From positions 930,001 through 994,000 of the forward strand of contig CAVRGQ010000008.1 in NCBI GenBank assembly GCA_963720785.1: a stretch of 64,000 bases of DNA, given 5' to 3'. The DNA is from CAVRGQ01 sp963720785 (GTDB lineage Bacteria > Actinomycetota > Acidimicrobiia > IMCC26256 > DASPTH01). Below are positions 36,399-46,352 of this stretch, piece by piece (positions within the stretch are counted from its first letter, which is position 1; each line of letters begins with the position of its first letter). The notes under the pieces are model-generated. The model had not been told where the DNA came from, searched no databases, and saw only the letters and a program-made list of their open reading frames with translations. Position numbers and translations under genes: made by a program.

Positions 36399-36445
36399 AA
36401 CTTGCGTCCAGATCCGACCTCCAGGGGCCTCGAACGACGCAAGTT
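36399..36445. terminator. Hairpin between convergent genes
   Basis: Ten-bp perfect arms (AACTTGCGTC at 36399-36408, complement at 36436-36445) flank a 27-nt loop. It fills the gap between the stops of the rightward CoA-transferase and the leftward ligase, so a bidirectional terminator is likely. Confidence 0.6.
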
Positions 36446-36448
36446 CGG

Positions 36449-38143
36449 TCAGTAGCGCTTGGTGAGGGGGGTGTTGTCGGCGGTGAGCTGGGCACGGAGC
36501 TCGCGCTTGGCCACCTTCGACGTCGCGGTCTTGGGCAGCTCATCGGTGAGGTAGAGGGCTTCGGGGCACTTGAACCCGGCGAGGTGCTCCCCCACGAACG
36601 CGCGCAGGGCGTCGAGGTCGAGCGACTCGCCGTCCCGCACCACCACCGCCGCGCAGAGCCGCTCCCCCATCACCTGCTCGGGCAGGCCGAACACCACCAC
36701 CTCGGCGACGGCCGGGTGCTGGAAGATCACCGCCTCGACCTCCGGGCAGTAGATGTTCTCGCCACCGCGGATCACGACGTCCTTCAGGCGGTCGGACACG
36801 TGGAGGAAGCCGTCGTCGTCGACGTACCCGACGTCGCCGGAGTGGAACCAGCCGTCGCGGAACACCTCGGCGGTGGCCTCGGGGTTGTTCCAGTAGCCCT
36901 TCGTGTTCTGCGGTGAGCGGAAGCAGATCTCCCCCCGCTCGCCGACCCCCAACTCCGTGCCGTCGAAGTCGACGATCCTGATGTCGGCGGTGAGGTTGGC
37001 CCGCCCGACGCTGTCGGGGTGCTCCTGGAACTCCACGCCGATGTTGGTGGCGCACGCGGAGGTGGTCTCGGTGAGGCCGTAGCCGTTGAGCAGCTGGATG
37101 CCGGGCCCGAACGTCTCGACCGCGCGGATCGGCAGGTCAGGCGGCACCGCGGCGCCACCCATGGGGAAGCCGCGCACGTCGAGGCCGAGCTCACCGATGC
37201 CCGGGTAGTCGAGGAACTGCCGCGCGATCGTGGGTACGCCGCCGAGGTTGGTGACGCCCTCCTCCTTGGCCAGGCGGACGGCCTGCTCGAGATCCCACTT
37301 GTGCATCATCACGAGCTTGGTGCCGCCCATCGGACCGCTGATGATCGACGCGACGCCGCCGATGTGGAACAGCGGCTGCGCGGACAGCGTGGCCGGCTGG
37401 CGCGCCGGCTTCGGCACCCGCCGCGAGATGATCGCCTCACGCGCGTTGGCGAACGCCATGTTGAAGATGCTGGTGATGTGCGCACGGTTGGTGGCCGGTG
37501 CACCCTTGGGCCGGCCGGTCGTTCCCGACGTGTAGAGGATGGTGATGAGGTCGTCGCGCGTGAGCCGCGCGAACTCGTCCTCGGGCATCGGGTCCCCGTG
37601 CACGAGGTCGTCGAACGCGAGGTCGTACTCGTCGGAACGCACCGTCACCACGGTGGTGCCCGCCGGGATGCCGTGTTCCTTCGCCTTCTCCGTACGGTCG
37701 GGGTCGAGGAAGGCGACCTTGGCCCCGCAGTCCTCCAGGCCGTAGCTCAGCTCCTCGCCCGTCCACAGCGAGTTGAGCGGCGCGACGATGGCGCCGTTGA
37801 GCGCGCCGCCCCAGAACGCGATCACGAACTCCGGGAGGTTGCGCATCGCGATCGCGACGCGGTCACCCGCACCGACGCCGAAGTCGTCACGCAGCACCTT
37901 CGCCAGCGCGGTGGCCTGCGCCCGCATCTCGCGGAACGTCATGCGCTCCTCGCCGTACACGGTGTGCACGAGGTCCTCGTGGGCGACGCCCATGCGGAAG
38001 AGCTCGACGATGGTTGCCGGCGTGCGCACGAAGTCGCGCACCTCGATGCCGTCGATCACGACCGGCGCGACCTCGAACGGTGCGCCGGGACCGATGAGCG
38101 ATTCCAGGCGCGGGTCGTCCGCGTAGATCGGGGCGACGGGCAC
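36449..38143 (-). CDS. AMP-dependent acyl-CoA synthetase (long-chain type)
   Basis: A 564-residue ANL ligase of the long-chain FadD size. P-loop TILYTSGTTGRPKGAP, LNGYGLTETTSACATNIG, WFHSGDVGYVDDDG, RGGENIYCPEVE, and the C-terminal catalytic lysine region LPKTATSKVAKRELR. It activates fatty-acid-like substrates. GTG at 38141-38143 has an excellent AGGAGG five bases upstream. It follows the LLM oxidoreductase gene by 16 bases in a leftward operon. Confidence 0.92.
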   Translation of the reverse strand: MPVAPIYADDPRLESLIGPGAPFEVAPVVIDGIEVRDFVRTPATIVELFRMGVAHEDLVHTVYGEERMTFREMRAQATALAKVLRDDFGVGAGDRVAIAMRNLPEFVIAFWGGALNGAIVAPLNSLWTGEELSYGLEDCGAKVAFLDPDRTEKAKEHGIPAGTTVVTVRSDEYDLAFDDLVHGDPMPEDEFARLTRDDLITILYTSGTTGRPKGAPATNRAHITSIFNMAFANAREAIISRRVPKPARQPATLSAQPLFHIGGVASIISGPMGGTKLVMMHKWDLEQAVRLAKEEGVTNLGGVPTIARQFLDYPGIGELGLDVRGFPMGGAAVPPDLPIRAVETFGPGIQLLNGYGLTETTSACATNIGVEFQEHPDSVGRANLTADIRIVDFDGTELGVGERGEICFRSPQNTKGYWNNPEATAEVFRDGWFHSGDVGYVDDDGFLHVSDRLKDVVIRGGENIYCPEVEAVIFQHPAVAEVVVFGLPEQVMGERLCAAVVVRDGESLDLDALRAFVGEHLAGFKCPEALYLTDELPKTATSKVAKRELRAQLTADNTPLTKRY

Positions 38144-38159
38144 GGGATCCTCCTGGCAG

Positions 38160-39231
38160 TTACCGGTCGCGGGTGCCCGCGAGGTCGGCGATCAGGTCGA
38201 GCGCGTCGGGCTGGTCGCCGTTGACGACGAACCCGGTGACGCCGGGCGGCACGATGCCACCCTGCTGCCACAGCTCGCGAATGCGTTGCGGCGAACCAAC
38301 CAGCGCGTGCTCGAGCACGTACTCGTCGGGCATGGCCGCGACCGCCTCGTCGCGGCGGCCGGCGAGGAACAGCTCCTGGATGCCGCGCCGCTTCGGCGCC
38401 GAAGCCGCGCCGGGCCATCGCCTCGACGTGGTAGTTGTGCGACGACGAGCCCATGCCGCCGACGTAGCGCGCCCGCCACGGCTTCTCGCGGTCGACCCAT
38501 GCCTGCACGTCGTCGGTGATGCAGATGGTGACGCTGCCGAAGATCTCGAAGCCGTCACGGCTGCGGCCGTCGGTGCGGCGCGCGAACCCGCGGTCGAGCA
38601 CGTCGTCGTAGGGCGCCACGCCGTCGCGGCCGAGCCCCATCGGGAACCAGCCGTCGCACAGCTCCGCGCACAGCTCGGTGTTCTTCGGGCCGACCGTGCC
38701 GAGCCAGATCGGGATGCGGGCGGGCGGGTGCAGGATCGAGCGCAGCGGCTTGCCCTGCCCAAGCGCGCCCGGCCCGCGGTAGGGCAGCTGGATCTCCGGG
38801 CCGTCGTGGGTGACCGGACCCTCGCGGTCGAGCATCTTGCGGGTGATCTCGAGGTAGTCGCGCAGTCGCGCGTTCGGCTTGCCCCACGGCTGGCCGTACC
38901 AGCCCTCGACGATCTGCGGGCCGGAGAGCCCGACCCCGATCACGACGCGGCCGCCGCCGGCGATGGCGTCGACCGTCATGGCCTGCATCGCGAGGGTGGC
39001 CGGCGGGCGGGCCGCCAGCTGCACGACGGAGGTGCCGAGGCGGATGCGCGGGATCGCGGCGCCGATCGCGGCGAGCGGGGTGAGTGCGTCGGCGCCGTAG
39101 GCCTCCGCGGTCCAGACCGAGTCGAACCCGAGCGCCTCGGCTCGGCGGATCGTGTCGTACGGGATCTCGAATCCGGCCGACTTGTAGAGGTCGAGCCGCA
39201 GCCCGACTCGGTAGCCCGGCGCCGCGCTCAC
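38160..39231 (-). CDS. LLM-class F420-dependent oxidoreductase (frameshifted)
   Basis: About 356 residues of the luciferase-like TIM-barrel family. The family pattern is clear in RAEALGFDSVWTAEAYGADA, RIRLGTSVVQLAARPPATLA, VVIGVGLSGPQIVEGWYG and IPIWLGTVGPKN. Such enzymes use coenzyme F420 (sometimes FMN) for hydride transfer. Near 38395-38403 one extra base seems present; removing it gives RRGFAPKRRGIQELFLAGRR and a stop at 38160-38162. GTG at 39229-39231 shares GTGA with the carboxyltransferase stop. Confidence 0.8.
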
Positions 39232-40731
39232 GGCATGATGGCCGTTCGGCTCACGGGCGCCGCGCCCTGCGCGCGCCGCTGCAGCGAACGCTCGAGCGAG
39301 TTGAGCAGCACGTTGCGGGTCTCGCGCGGGTCGATGAGCTCGTCGCCTCCGAAGGTGCTCGCCGACCGGTAGGAGGCCTCGAGCTCGGCTTCCCGCAGCA
39401 GCGTGGCCTCGTCGACGTCGGACTTGCGCGAGCGGCTCATCGCCGCGGCGCCCATCGCGCCGCTCGTGACGCCCGGGAAGTTGAACACACCCGACTGGTG
39501 GTCGAACGGGATCATGCTCATCACCATCGAACCGAAGCCGTAGGCCTTGCGCAGCACCACCGTGAACTTCGGCGTGGTCGCCTGCGTCTGCGCCGCGAAC
39601 ATGCGCGCGCCGCGCGCGCAGGATGCCGCGCCGCTCGGACGCGACCCCGGGCATCACGCCCGGATTGTCGGTGAGGAACACGATCGGCAGGTGGAAGGAG
39701 TCGGCCACCTGGATGAAGCGGGCAGCTTTGTCGGCGCCGTCGACGTCGACCGAACCTGCGTTCACCTTCGGCTGGTTGCCGACCACCGCGACCGGGTGAC
39801 CGCCGAGGCGGGCGAGCATGGTGACCACGGTGCGGCCGAAGTCGGGCTGGATCTCGAAGTTCGAACCCTCGTCGAGCACGACGTCCATGACGTCGCGGAT
39901 GTCGTACACGCGCCGGCCGTTGCTGGGCACGATCTCCAGGATCTCGTCGACGATGCGCGGGCCGTCGTCGCGGCCCCCGACCCGCGTGGGGTACGACCAC
40001 GCGGACGACGGCATGTAGTCGAGATAGAGGCGCACGAGATCGAGCGCGTGCTCGTCGTCCTCGGCGACGTTGTGGATCAGGCCGCTGGCCAGGGCCACGG
40101 ACGGGCCGCCGAGGTCCTCCTTGGTGATCTGCTCACCCAGCGACTCGAACACCACGGGAGGGCCCGCGGTGAAGATCGAGGCCTGGCGGCTCATCACGCT
40201 GAAGTCGGACATCGGCGCGACCAACGCGCCGTGACCCGCCGACGCGCCGAGCACCGCGGTGATCATCGGCACCTTGCCCGAACAGGCGGCCTGCGCGAGC
40301 AGGTCGGTCGGCGTGCGGGTGCCGTGTGATCCCTCGGCCCGGAAGCCCGCGCCCTCGAGCATCATCACCAGCGGCACGCGGTCGAGCAGCGCGAGGTCGG
40401 CGACCCGGTATCGCTTGGCGTTCGCGGCGGAACTGATGGTGCCCGCCTTCACCGTGAAGTCCTCCGCCGCGACCATCACCGGGCGACCGTCGATGCGCCC
40501 CGAGCCCATCACGATCGCGTCGGCCGGCGCCTCCGCTCCGCCCACCAGCGTGCCCAGCTCCAGGAAGCTGCCCGGGTCGAGGAGATAGGCGATGCGCGCG
40601 CGGGCGTCGAGCTTGCCCAGGCCCCGGTGCTTCGCCAGCCGCTCGTCGCCGCCCATGGCGCGCGAGACGCGGCGGCGCTCGGCGAGTTCGCTGAGCGCCG
40701 CTTCCCAGAGGTGCGCCTCGGCGTCGGTCAT
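39228..40731 (-). CDS. Acyl-CoA carboxylase carboxyltransferase subunit (frameshifted)
   Basis: About 500 residues of the biotin-dependent carboxyltransferase (beta) subunit family. MMLEGAGFRAEGSHG and TAVLGASAGHGALVAPMSDF form the N-terminal crotonase-like half. FLTDNPGVMPGVASE, then FTVVLRKAYGFGSMVMSM and FNFPGVTSGAMGAAAM, form the second half. In a GC repeat near 39604-39620 one extra base appears present; removing it restores RRGILRAGARMFAAQTQAT. ATG at 40729-40731. No biotin carboxylase or biotin carrier gene is adjacent. Confidence 0.82.
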
Positions 40732-40765
40732 CGTCGTTCCCTTCGTGCGGTGGATCCGTGCTGCG

Positions 40766-41980
40766 TCACTGGTCGAAGTCGAGGCCGAGCATCTCGATCG
40801 CGTTGCCGCGCGTGATGCGGTACACGACCTCGTCGTCGAGGTCGGCGAACATCTCCTCCGCGACCTTCTTGGTGTCGGGCCAGGTGGAGTCGGTGTGGGG
40901 GTAGTCGGTCTCGAACGTGATGCGGTCGACGCCGATCGCGTCGATGGTGGCCATGCCCGCGGGGTCGCGGAAGAAGCAACCGTAGATGTTGCGGTAGTAG
41001 TAGGTGCTCGGCCGCTCGGGCACGATGTCGGCGACGCCGGCCCACGCCTGCGCGGTGTACCAGACGTCGTCGGCGCGGCTGATCACGTAGGGGATCCACC
41101 CGATCTGGCCCTCGCTGTACGCGAGCTTGACCTCGGGGAACTGCACGAGCTTGCCGCTGAACAGCCAGTCGGTCATCGACGCCATCGCGTTGCCGAACGT
41201 GAGGGTGAGCGTGACCGCGGGGGGCGCGTCGGGCCCGGTGGCCGGCATCTTCGACGACGAGCCCACGTGCATGTTGATCACCGTGCCCGTCTCCTCGCAG
41301 GCGCGGATGAACGGGTCCCAGTGGCCGGAGTGGATCGACGGCAGGTCGAGGTTGGGTGGGATCTCGCAGAACGTGACCGCGCGCACGCCACGCGCGGCGT
41401 TGCGGTGGATCTCCGCCGCCGCCAGCTCGGCGTCCCACAACGGGATGATGACCAACGGCAGGAGCCGGCCGCCGGAGTCGCCACACCACTCCTCGACCAT
41501 GAAATCGTTGTACGCCTGCACGCACGCGAGCGCGAGCTCCTTGTCCTGCGCCTCCTTGAACGTCTGCCCGCAGAAGCGCGGCATCGTCGGGAAGCAGAGC
41601 GACGCCTCGACCCAGTTGGCGTCCATGTCGTCGAGGCGCGCCTTCGGGTCGTAGCAGCCCGGCCGCATCTCGTCGTAGGTCAGGAGCTGCGCACCCCGCT
41701 CCTCGAGCGGGAACCCGACGGCCGCGATGTTGCGCCGCAGCGCGGTGATGGTGCGGCCCTCGTACTCCCACGTGTCGACCGGCGTGCCCTCGGTCGCCCC
41801 GTCGTCGCCGTAGACCGGGACGTAGTGGCCGCCGCCGAAGTACTGCTCGCCGACCGCGTACCGCCGCACCACGCGGGGTGCCCGGTCGCGGAACTTGGCG
41901 GGCAGCCACCGCTCGAACAGGTGCGGCGGCTCGATGACGTGGTCGTCGACGCTGATGATCTTCGGGAGCTCACGTTCCAT
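40766..41980 (-). CDS. Amidohydrolase-2 family metal-dependent hydrolase
   Basis: A 404-residue member. ISVDDHVIEPPHLFERWLP at the N terminus, VINMHVGSSSKMP in the barrel and FETDYPHTDSTWP near the end hold the metal-site residues. It is a paralogue of 5434-6726. ATG at 41978-41980 is preceded by GTGGGGAACC on the minus strand. Between it and the P450 gene is an operator-like site (42019-42038). It is the first gene of a leftward operon ending at 36449. Confidence 0.87.
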   Translation of the reverse strand: MERELPKIISVDDHVIEPPHLFERWLPAKFRDRAPRVVRRYAVGEQYFGGGHYVPVYGDDGATEGTPVDTWEYEGRTITALRRNIAAVGFPLEERGAQLLTYDEMRPGCYDPKARLDDMDANWVEASLCFPTMPRFCGQTFKEAQDKELALACVQAYNDFMVEEWCGDSGGRLLPLVIIPLWDAELAAAEIHRNAARGVRAVTFCEIPPNLDLPSIHSGHWDPFIRACEETGTVINMHVGSSSKMPATGPDAPPAVTLTLTFGNAMASMTDWLFSGKLVQFPEVKLAYSEGQIGWIPYVISRADDVWYTAQAWAGVADIVPERPSTYYYRNIYGCFFRDPAGMATIDAIGVDRITFETDYPHTDSTWPDTKKVAEEMFADLDDEVVYRITRGNAIEMLGLDFDQ

Positions 41981-42018
41981 GGTTCCCCACCGACTCGTCA
42001 CGGGCAGGCGCCGGGCGC

Positions 42019-42038
42019 CGAAACATCCAGATCTTTAG
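42019..42038. promoter_or_regulatory. Operator-like palindrome upstream of the amidohydrolase operon
   Basis: CGAAACATC-CA-GATCTTTAG is one of the most symmetrical members of the recurrent site family. It sits 39 bases upstream of the amidohydrolase ATG and 52 bases downstream of the P450 stop. Confidence 0.5.
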
Positions 42039-42090
42039 CACAGCCGCCCCAGGTCATCGGCGAGGCCCGATCCGCGGGCCGACCGCCCGC

Positions 42091-43293
42091 TCAGAAGCGG
42101 ATCGGAACGTTCGAGTAGCCCCGCACCGTGTTCGTGCGCACCATCTCCAGTCCGTCGTCGACGACGTCCCACCGGGGGAAGCGGGCGAAGGTCTCCTCCA
42201 GCGCCACCCGGGCCTCGAGCCGGGCGAGGGACGCGCCCAGGCAGAAGTGGGTGCCGTAGCCGAGCGAGATGTGGCGGCCGATCTTCCGCTCCACCTCGAA
42301 CTCGTCGGGTCGGTCGAACTCGCGAGGGTCGCGGTTGGCGCTGCCGTTGAGCATGAGCACCTTCGAGCCCGCGGGGATGGTCACCCCCTGGAACTCGGAG
42401 TCGGCGAGGGTGAACCGCCCGTTCACCGGCGACGGCGCCTCGTAGCGCAACAGCTCCTCCACCGCTCCGGGCACGAGCGCCGGGTTCGCGGCGACCTTCG
42501 CCTGCTGCTCGGGGTTGCGGGCGAACACGACCCCGGCCCAGCTGAGGAGCCGGGCCACCGTCTCGACCCCCGCCCCGGCGAGCAGCACGAGGAAGTTCTG
42601 GATCTCGACGTCGGTGAGCACGCGACGCTCGCCGACGAGGTCGACTTCCGCGGTGAGCAGGGCGCTGATGAGATCGTCGCCCGGCGCGCGCCGGCGGGCC
42701 TGCACCAGCTCGCCGGCGAACGCGTGAACGGCGATCATCGCCTCGACCGCAGAGGGCGGCGGCGCGAGCACGCCGTCCTCCCGGTGGAGCATCGCGTCGA
42801 ACCAGTGGCGCAGCACGTCGCGCTCGTCGACCGGCACCCCGAGGAGCTCGCCGATCACCATGGGCGGCACGATCGCGCCGAAGTCGGCGACGTAGTCGAA
42901 GCCGTCGGCGTCGCGGTACGGGTCGAGCAGCTCGCCGCAGAGGCGGCGGATGGAGGCCTCGAGGTCGGAGATCCGGCGCGGCGTGAACGCCCGCGACACG
43001 AGCTTGCGCATCGCGTCGTGCTCGGGCGGGTCGGTGAAGATCATCAGCCGGGGCTCGGGCAAGGGGTGGTCGAGGTTCTCGAGCTCCACACCGTGCGTCG
43101 AGCTGAACGTCTTCGCGTCGAGGTAGGCGTGCCACACGTCGTCGAAGCGGCTGAGCGCGTAGAAGCCGTACTGCTCGTTCCAGTAGACCGGCGCCTCCTC
43201 CCGCATCCGCCGCCACACCGGGTGCGGGTCGGCGTCGATCTCGTGGTCGTACGGGTCGTAGGAGATGTCGCTCGGCTGCGTCGTGACGGTCAC
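42091..43293 (-). CDS. Cytochrome P450
   Basis: A 400-residue P450. I-helix LAGAGVET (238-245) has Glu-Thr in the acid/alcohol position, K-helix EELLR (279-283), heme loop LGYGTHFCLG with Cys351. It is much closer to the P450 at 45155-46339 than to that at 31161-32396: both start DPYD-EID, share RAFTPRR and PSPV, and end RGY-(S/N)VP. GTG start at 43291-43293. It is divergent from the CoA-transferase at 43392. Confidence 0.9.
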   Translation of the reverse strand: MTVTTQPSDISYDPYDHEIDADPHPVWRRMREEAPVYWNEQYGFYALSRFDDVWHAYLDAKTFSSTHGVELENLDHPLPEPRLMIFTDPPEHDAMRKLVSRAFTPRRISDLEASIRRLCGELLDPYRDADGFDYVADFGAIVPPMVIGELLGVPVDERDVLRHWFDAMLHREDGVLAPPPSAVEAMIAVHAFAGELVQARRRAPGDDLISALLTAEVDLVGERRVLTDVEIQNFLVLLAGAGVETVARLLSWAGVVFARNPEQQAKVAANPALVPGAVEELLRYEAPSPVNGRFTLADSEFQGVTIPAGSKVLMLNGSANRDPREFDRPDEFEVERKIGRHISLGYGTHFCLGASLARLEARVALEETFARFPRWDVVDDGLEMVRTNTVRGYSNVPIRF

Positions 43294-43378
43294 GCGGTCC
43301 CCCTGGCCGTGGATGTCGTGCCTCGCGCGTCCATTGTCGTGCAGCCGACCCTCCGGGCACCACTGCGTCCCCGGTGGG

Positions 43379-43391
43379 TACGCTCCCGGCC
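43379..43391 (+). promoter_or_regulatory. Putative leaderless promoter -10 of the CoA-transferase
   Basis: TACGCT (43379-43384) is followed seven bases later by the ATG at 43392, with no ribosome-binding site between. This is the same TANNNT-N7-ATG layout as at 32425 and 50586. Confidence 0.4.
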
Positions 43392-44588
43392 ATGACCACC
43401 CCGCCGAACACCACGGGACCTCTCACCGGCGTGCGCGTGCTCGACCTCTCGCAGGTCGTGTCGGGACCCATCTGCGGGCGCATGCTCGCCGACCTCGGCG
43501 CCGACGTGGTGAAGGTCGAGCCGATGGAGGGCGACATCATCCGTCGCCTGCACCCGCAGTTCGGCGACGACAGCATGAGCGTGTACTTCTCGTGGGTGAA
43601 CGCGGGGAAGCGCTCCATTGCCGTCGACCTGCGCGACGAGCGCGTGGCGGGGATGGTGCGGCGACTCGCGGTCACCAGCGACGTGGTGTTGGAGAACTTC
43701 CGTCCTGGCGTGATGGAGAAGTTCGGGATGGGTAGTGAGGCGCTCCGCGCCGAGAACCCACGGCTGATCGTCTGCTCGATCAGCGGGTGGGGCGCCGGCA
43801 ACTCGTGGTCGCAGCGCCGCGCCTATGCCGCGATGGTGCAGGCCGAGGCCGGGCGGGTGGAGCTCGACGCCCGGCTGCGTGGCGCGCCGCCGGAGCAGAG
43901 CACCCACGTCGACGGCGACATCCAGCCCGGGCTGCTCGCGGTGAGCGCGGTCTGCGCCGCGCTCTACCAGCGCGAGCGCGACGGCATGGGGCAGCACCTC
44001 GACGTCGCGATGGCGGAGGCACTGCTCTACACCGACGAGTGGGCATCCACCGAGCTCACGCGGTACGACGGACCGCGCGTGCCCGACACGTGGCGCTACC
44101 CGGTCTTCACCGTGGCCGACGGCACGATGGTCGCGTTCATGGGTGATCCGCACCACCGACTCCCGGAGATCGCCGCCGCCCTCAGCGACGAGACGATCGG
44201 GTACACGGAGTCGCGCGACGAGGCCGTCGCCACGCTGGCCCGGCTGTTCGCGGCGATGCCCGACTTCCCCACCGTCGAGGCCCGCATGGACACCTTCGGC
44301 TTCCTGGTGGCGGAGGTGCGCAGCATCCCCGACGTCGCCGAGACGCCGTGGGCCGTCGAGCGCGAGGTGTTCGCCGAGGTCGAGCCCGGGGTGCGGGTGA
44401 CCGCGGCGCCGTTCCGGTCGTCCACCGGCGGCGTGCGGGTGCAGGGCCCCGCCCCGCGTCTCGGCCAGGACACGCTGGCCGTGTTGCGCGAGAGCGGTGC
44501 GAGCGACGAGGAGCTCGCCGCGCTCACGGAGGCCGGGCTGCTCGGCACCGCCGAGGGCCACGTCGCCGCCGTGCAACGGCGGATCTGA
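43392..44588 (+). CDS. Family III CoA-transferase (CaiB/BaiF type)
   Basis: A 398-residue single-domain CoA-transferase. RMLADLGADVVKVEPMEGD is the CoA-binding segment and the candidate catalytic aspartate is Asp176 in HVDGDIQPGLLAVSAV. It moves CoA between carboxylates or isomerises acyl-CoA. An in-frame ATG at 43374 is also possible, but the TACGCT element and the family start favour 43392. It heads a short rightward operon with a SnoaL-like protein and a P450. Confidence 0.88.
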   Translation: MTTPPNTTGPLTGVRVLDLSQVVSGPICGRMLADLGADVVKVEPMEGDIIRRLHPQFGDDSMSVYFSWVNAGKRSIAVDLRDERVAGMVRRLAVTSDVVLENFRPGVMEKFGMGSEALRAENPRLIVCSISGWGAGNSWSQRRAYAAMVQAEAGRVELDARLRGAPPEQSTHVDGDIQPGLLAVSAVCAALYQRERDGMGQHLDVAMAEALLYTDEWASTELTRYDGPRVPDTWRYPVFTVADGTMVAFMGDPHHRLPEIAAALSDETIGYTESRDEAVATLARLFAAMPDFPTVEARMDTFGFLVAEVRSIPDVAETPWAVEREVFAEVEPGVRVTAAPFRSSTGGVRVQGPAPRLGQDTLAVLRESGASDEELAALTEAGLLGTAEGHVAAVQRRI

Positions 44589-44617
44589 CCCGGTCGCCGG
44601 CCGCTTGTGGCGGCCGA

Positions 44618-44636
44618 CGAAACGTATATAGCTTTC
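44618..44636 (+). promoter_or_regulatory. Operator-like site upstream of the SnoaL/P450 pair
   Basis: CGAAACGTATATAGCTTTC has CGAAA and CTTTC ends in inverted orientation and shares CGAAACGT with sites at 53344-53351 (complement) and 59681-59688 (complement). It also provides TATATA/TATAGC as a possible -10 before the ATG at 44644. Confidence 0.45.
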
Positions 44637-44643
44637 TTCCTTC

Positions 44644-45135
44644 ATGGAACTGTGGGAGATCGAGGCACACGTCCAGATCCGCAACCTCGTCGCGGCCTAC
44701 AACGCGAACGGCGACACTGGGCGCTTCGACGAGATGATGCGGGTGTTCGCGCCCGACGGCGTGCTCGAGGCCGGCGGCGTGCGCCACGAGGGCCACGTCG
44801 GGATCCGCGCGTTCGTGTCCGGGGTCGCCGACGGCAAGCCCCGTGCCCTGGCGGCGCAGGGCGACGCGCCGGAGGGCGGCGCGGGCGGGTCGACGACCAG
44901 CCGGCGGCGGTTCATCCGGCACTTCACCGCCACCCACGAGATCACCGTGCTCTCGCCGGAGCGCGCCACGGGCTACTCGTACTACCAGGTGCTCACGCAG
45001 GACGGCCTCGACCACTGGGGCCGCTACTTCGACGAGTACGTGAACGTCGACGGCACGTGGCTGATCGCCCATCGCCGCGCGACGACCGACGCCGCGATCA
45101 AGGGCGGCTGGGGCGCCGCCCGCACCGACCAGTGA
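44644..45135 (+). CDS. SnoaL-like/NTF2-fold protein
   Basis: A 163-residue intact SnoaL-like protein (ELWEIEAHVQIRNLVAAYNA, FDEMMRVFAPDGVLEAGG, then ATGYSYYQVLTQDGLDHWGR). It has the alpha-plus-beta cone fold of small isomerases and dehydratases; catalytic residues cannot be assigned. The initiating ATG has no clear Shine-Dalgarno sequence. It precedes a P450 by 19 bases, repeating the SnoaL-P450 order seen at 30693-32396. Confidence 0.8.
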   Translation: MELWEIEAHVQIRNLVAAYNANGDTGRFDEMMRVFAPDGVLEAGGVRHEGHVGIRAFVSGVADGKPRALAAQGDAPEGGAGGSTTSRRRFIRHFTATHEITVLSPERATGYSYYQVLTQDGLDHWGRYFDEYVNVDGTWLIAHRRATTDAAIKGGWGAARTDQ

Positions 45136-45154
45136 CCTCAGGAGCGACATCGCG

Positions 45155-46339
45155 ATGACCGCCCTCTACTGGGACCCGTACGACACCGAGATCGACACCG
45201 CGCCCTACGAAGTGTGGCAGCGACTGCGCGACGAGGCGCCCTGCTACCGCAATGACCAGTACGACTTCTGGGCACTGTCGCGCTACGCCGACGTCGAGCA
45301 GTGCAGCCGCGAGCCGCTCACCTACAGCTCCGCGCACGGCACGGTGCTCGAGGGCATGTCGCCCGAGCCGTACCCCACGTCGATGATCATCTTCATGGAC
45401 CCGCCCGCGCACACCAAGATGCGCGCGCTCGTGTCGCGCGCGTTCACGCCTCGTCGGGTGCTCGACATCGAGCCGACGATCCGCCAGATCTGCCGCGAGC
45501 TGCTCGACGGCGTGGCCGGCCGATCCGAGTTCGACTACCTCGGCGACTTCGCGCTGCAACTGCCGTCGCGCGTGATCTCGTCGCTGTTCGGCGTGCCCGA
45601 GTCCGACCGCGAGCGGGTCCGCCACCTGTTCGACGAGATGTTCCACATCGAGCCCGGCGTGGGCACCCGCAACGAGACCGCGATGAACGCGACCATCGCG
45701 GTGCACTCGTACTTCAACGACATCATCGCCGAGCGCAAGGCCGAACCCCGCGACGACATGCTCACCGCGCTCGCGCAGGCCGAGCTCACCGAGGAGGGCG
45801 AGACGCGTGTGCTCGAAGTGAGCGAGGGCGCCGACTTCGCCATGCTCGTGGTGGCTGCCGGCTCCGAGACCGTCGCCCGCCTGCTCGGTTGGGCCGCGGT
45901 ACTGCTCGACCGCCACCCCGACCAGCGCGCCGCCGTCGCCGCCGACCCGTCGCTGGTGCCGAACACGGTGGAGGAGCTGCTGCGCTTCGAGGCGCCGTCG
46001 CCGGTGCAGGCGCGCTGGACCACCAAGGAGACGCAGCACCACGGCGTCACCATCCCCGAGAACTCCAAGGTGCTGTTGCTCACCGGCTCGGCCGGGCGCG
46101 ACGAGCGCCAGTACCCGGGGGCGGAGAATTTCGACGTGCGCCGCAACTTCGACCAGCACCTGTCGTTCGGCTTCGGCGTGCACTTCTGCCTCGGCGCATC
46201 GCTCGCCCGGCTCGAAGGCCGCATCGCGATCGAGGAGACCCTCGCCCGCTTCCCCGAGTGGTCGGTGCAGCACGACCGCGCCGAGCGCCTCCATACCAGC
46301 ACCGTCCGCGGCTACACCAGCGTCCCCGTCACCGTCTGA
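45155..46339 (+). CDS. Cytochrome P450
   Basis: A 394-residue P450. I-helix VAAGSET (233-239), K-helix EELLR (273-277), heme loop FGFGVHFCLG with Cys345. The usual I-helix AGxDT is replaced by AGSET, as in the paralogue at 42091-43293. ATG at 45155 with AGGAGCGAC upstream. It is the last gene before a convergent terminator repeat. Confidence 0.9.
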   Translation: MTALYWDPYDTEIDTAPYEVWQRLRDEAPCYRNDQYDFWALSRYADVEQCSREPLTYSSAHGTVLEGMSPEPYPTSMIIFMDPPAHTKMRALVSRAFTPRRVLDIEPTIRQICRELLDGVAGRSEFDYLGDFALQLPSRVISSLFGVPESDRERVRHLFDEMFHIEPGVGTRNETAMNATIAVHSYFNDIIAERKAEPRDDMLTALAQAELTEEGETRVLEVSEGADFAMLVVAAGSETVARLLGWAAVLLDRHPDQRAAVAADPSLVPNTVEELLRFEAPSPVQARWTTKETQHHGVTIPENSKVLLLTGSAGRDERQYPGAENFDVRRNFDQHLSFGFGVHFCLGASLARLEGRIAIEETLARFPEWSVQHDRAERLHTSTVRGYTSVPVTV

Positions 46340-46352
46340 CCCAGCCCAACCC

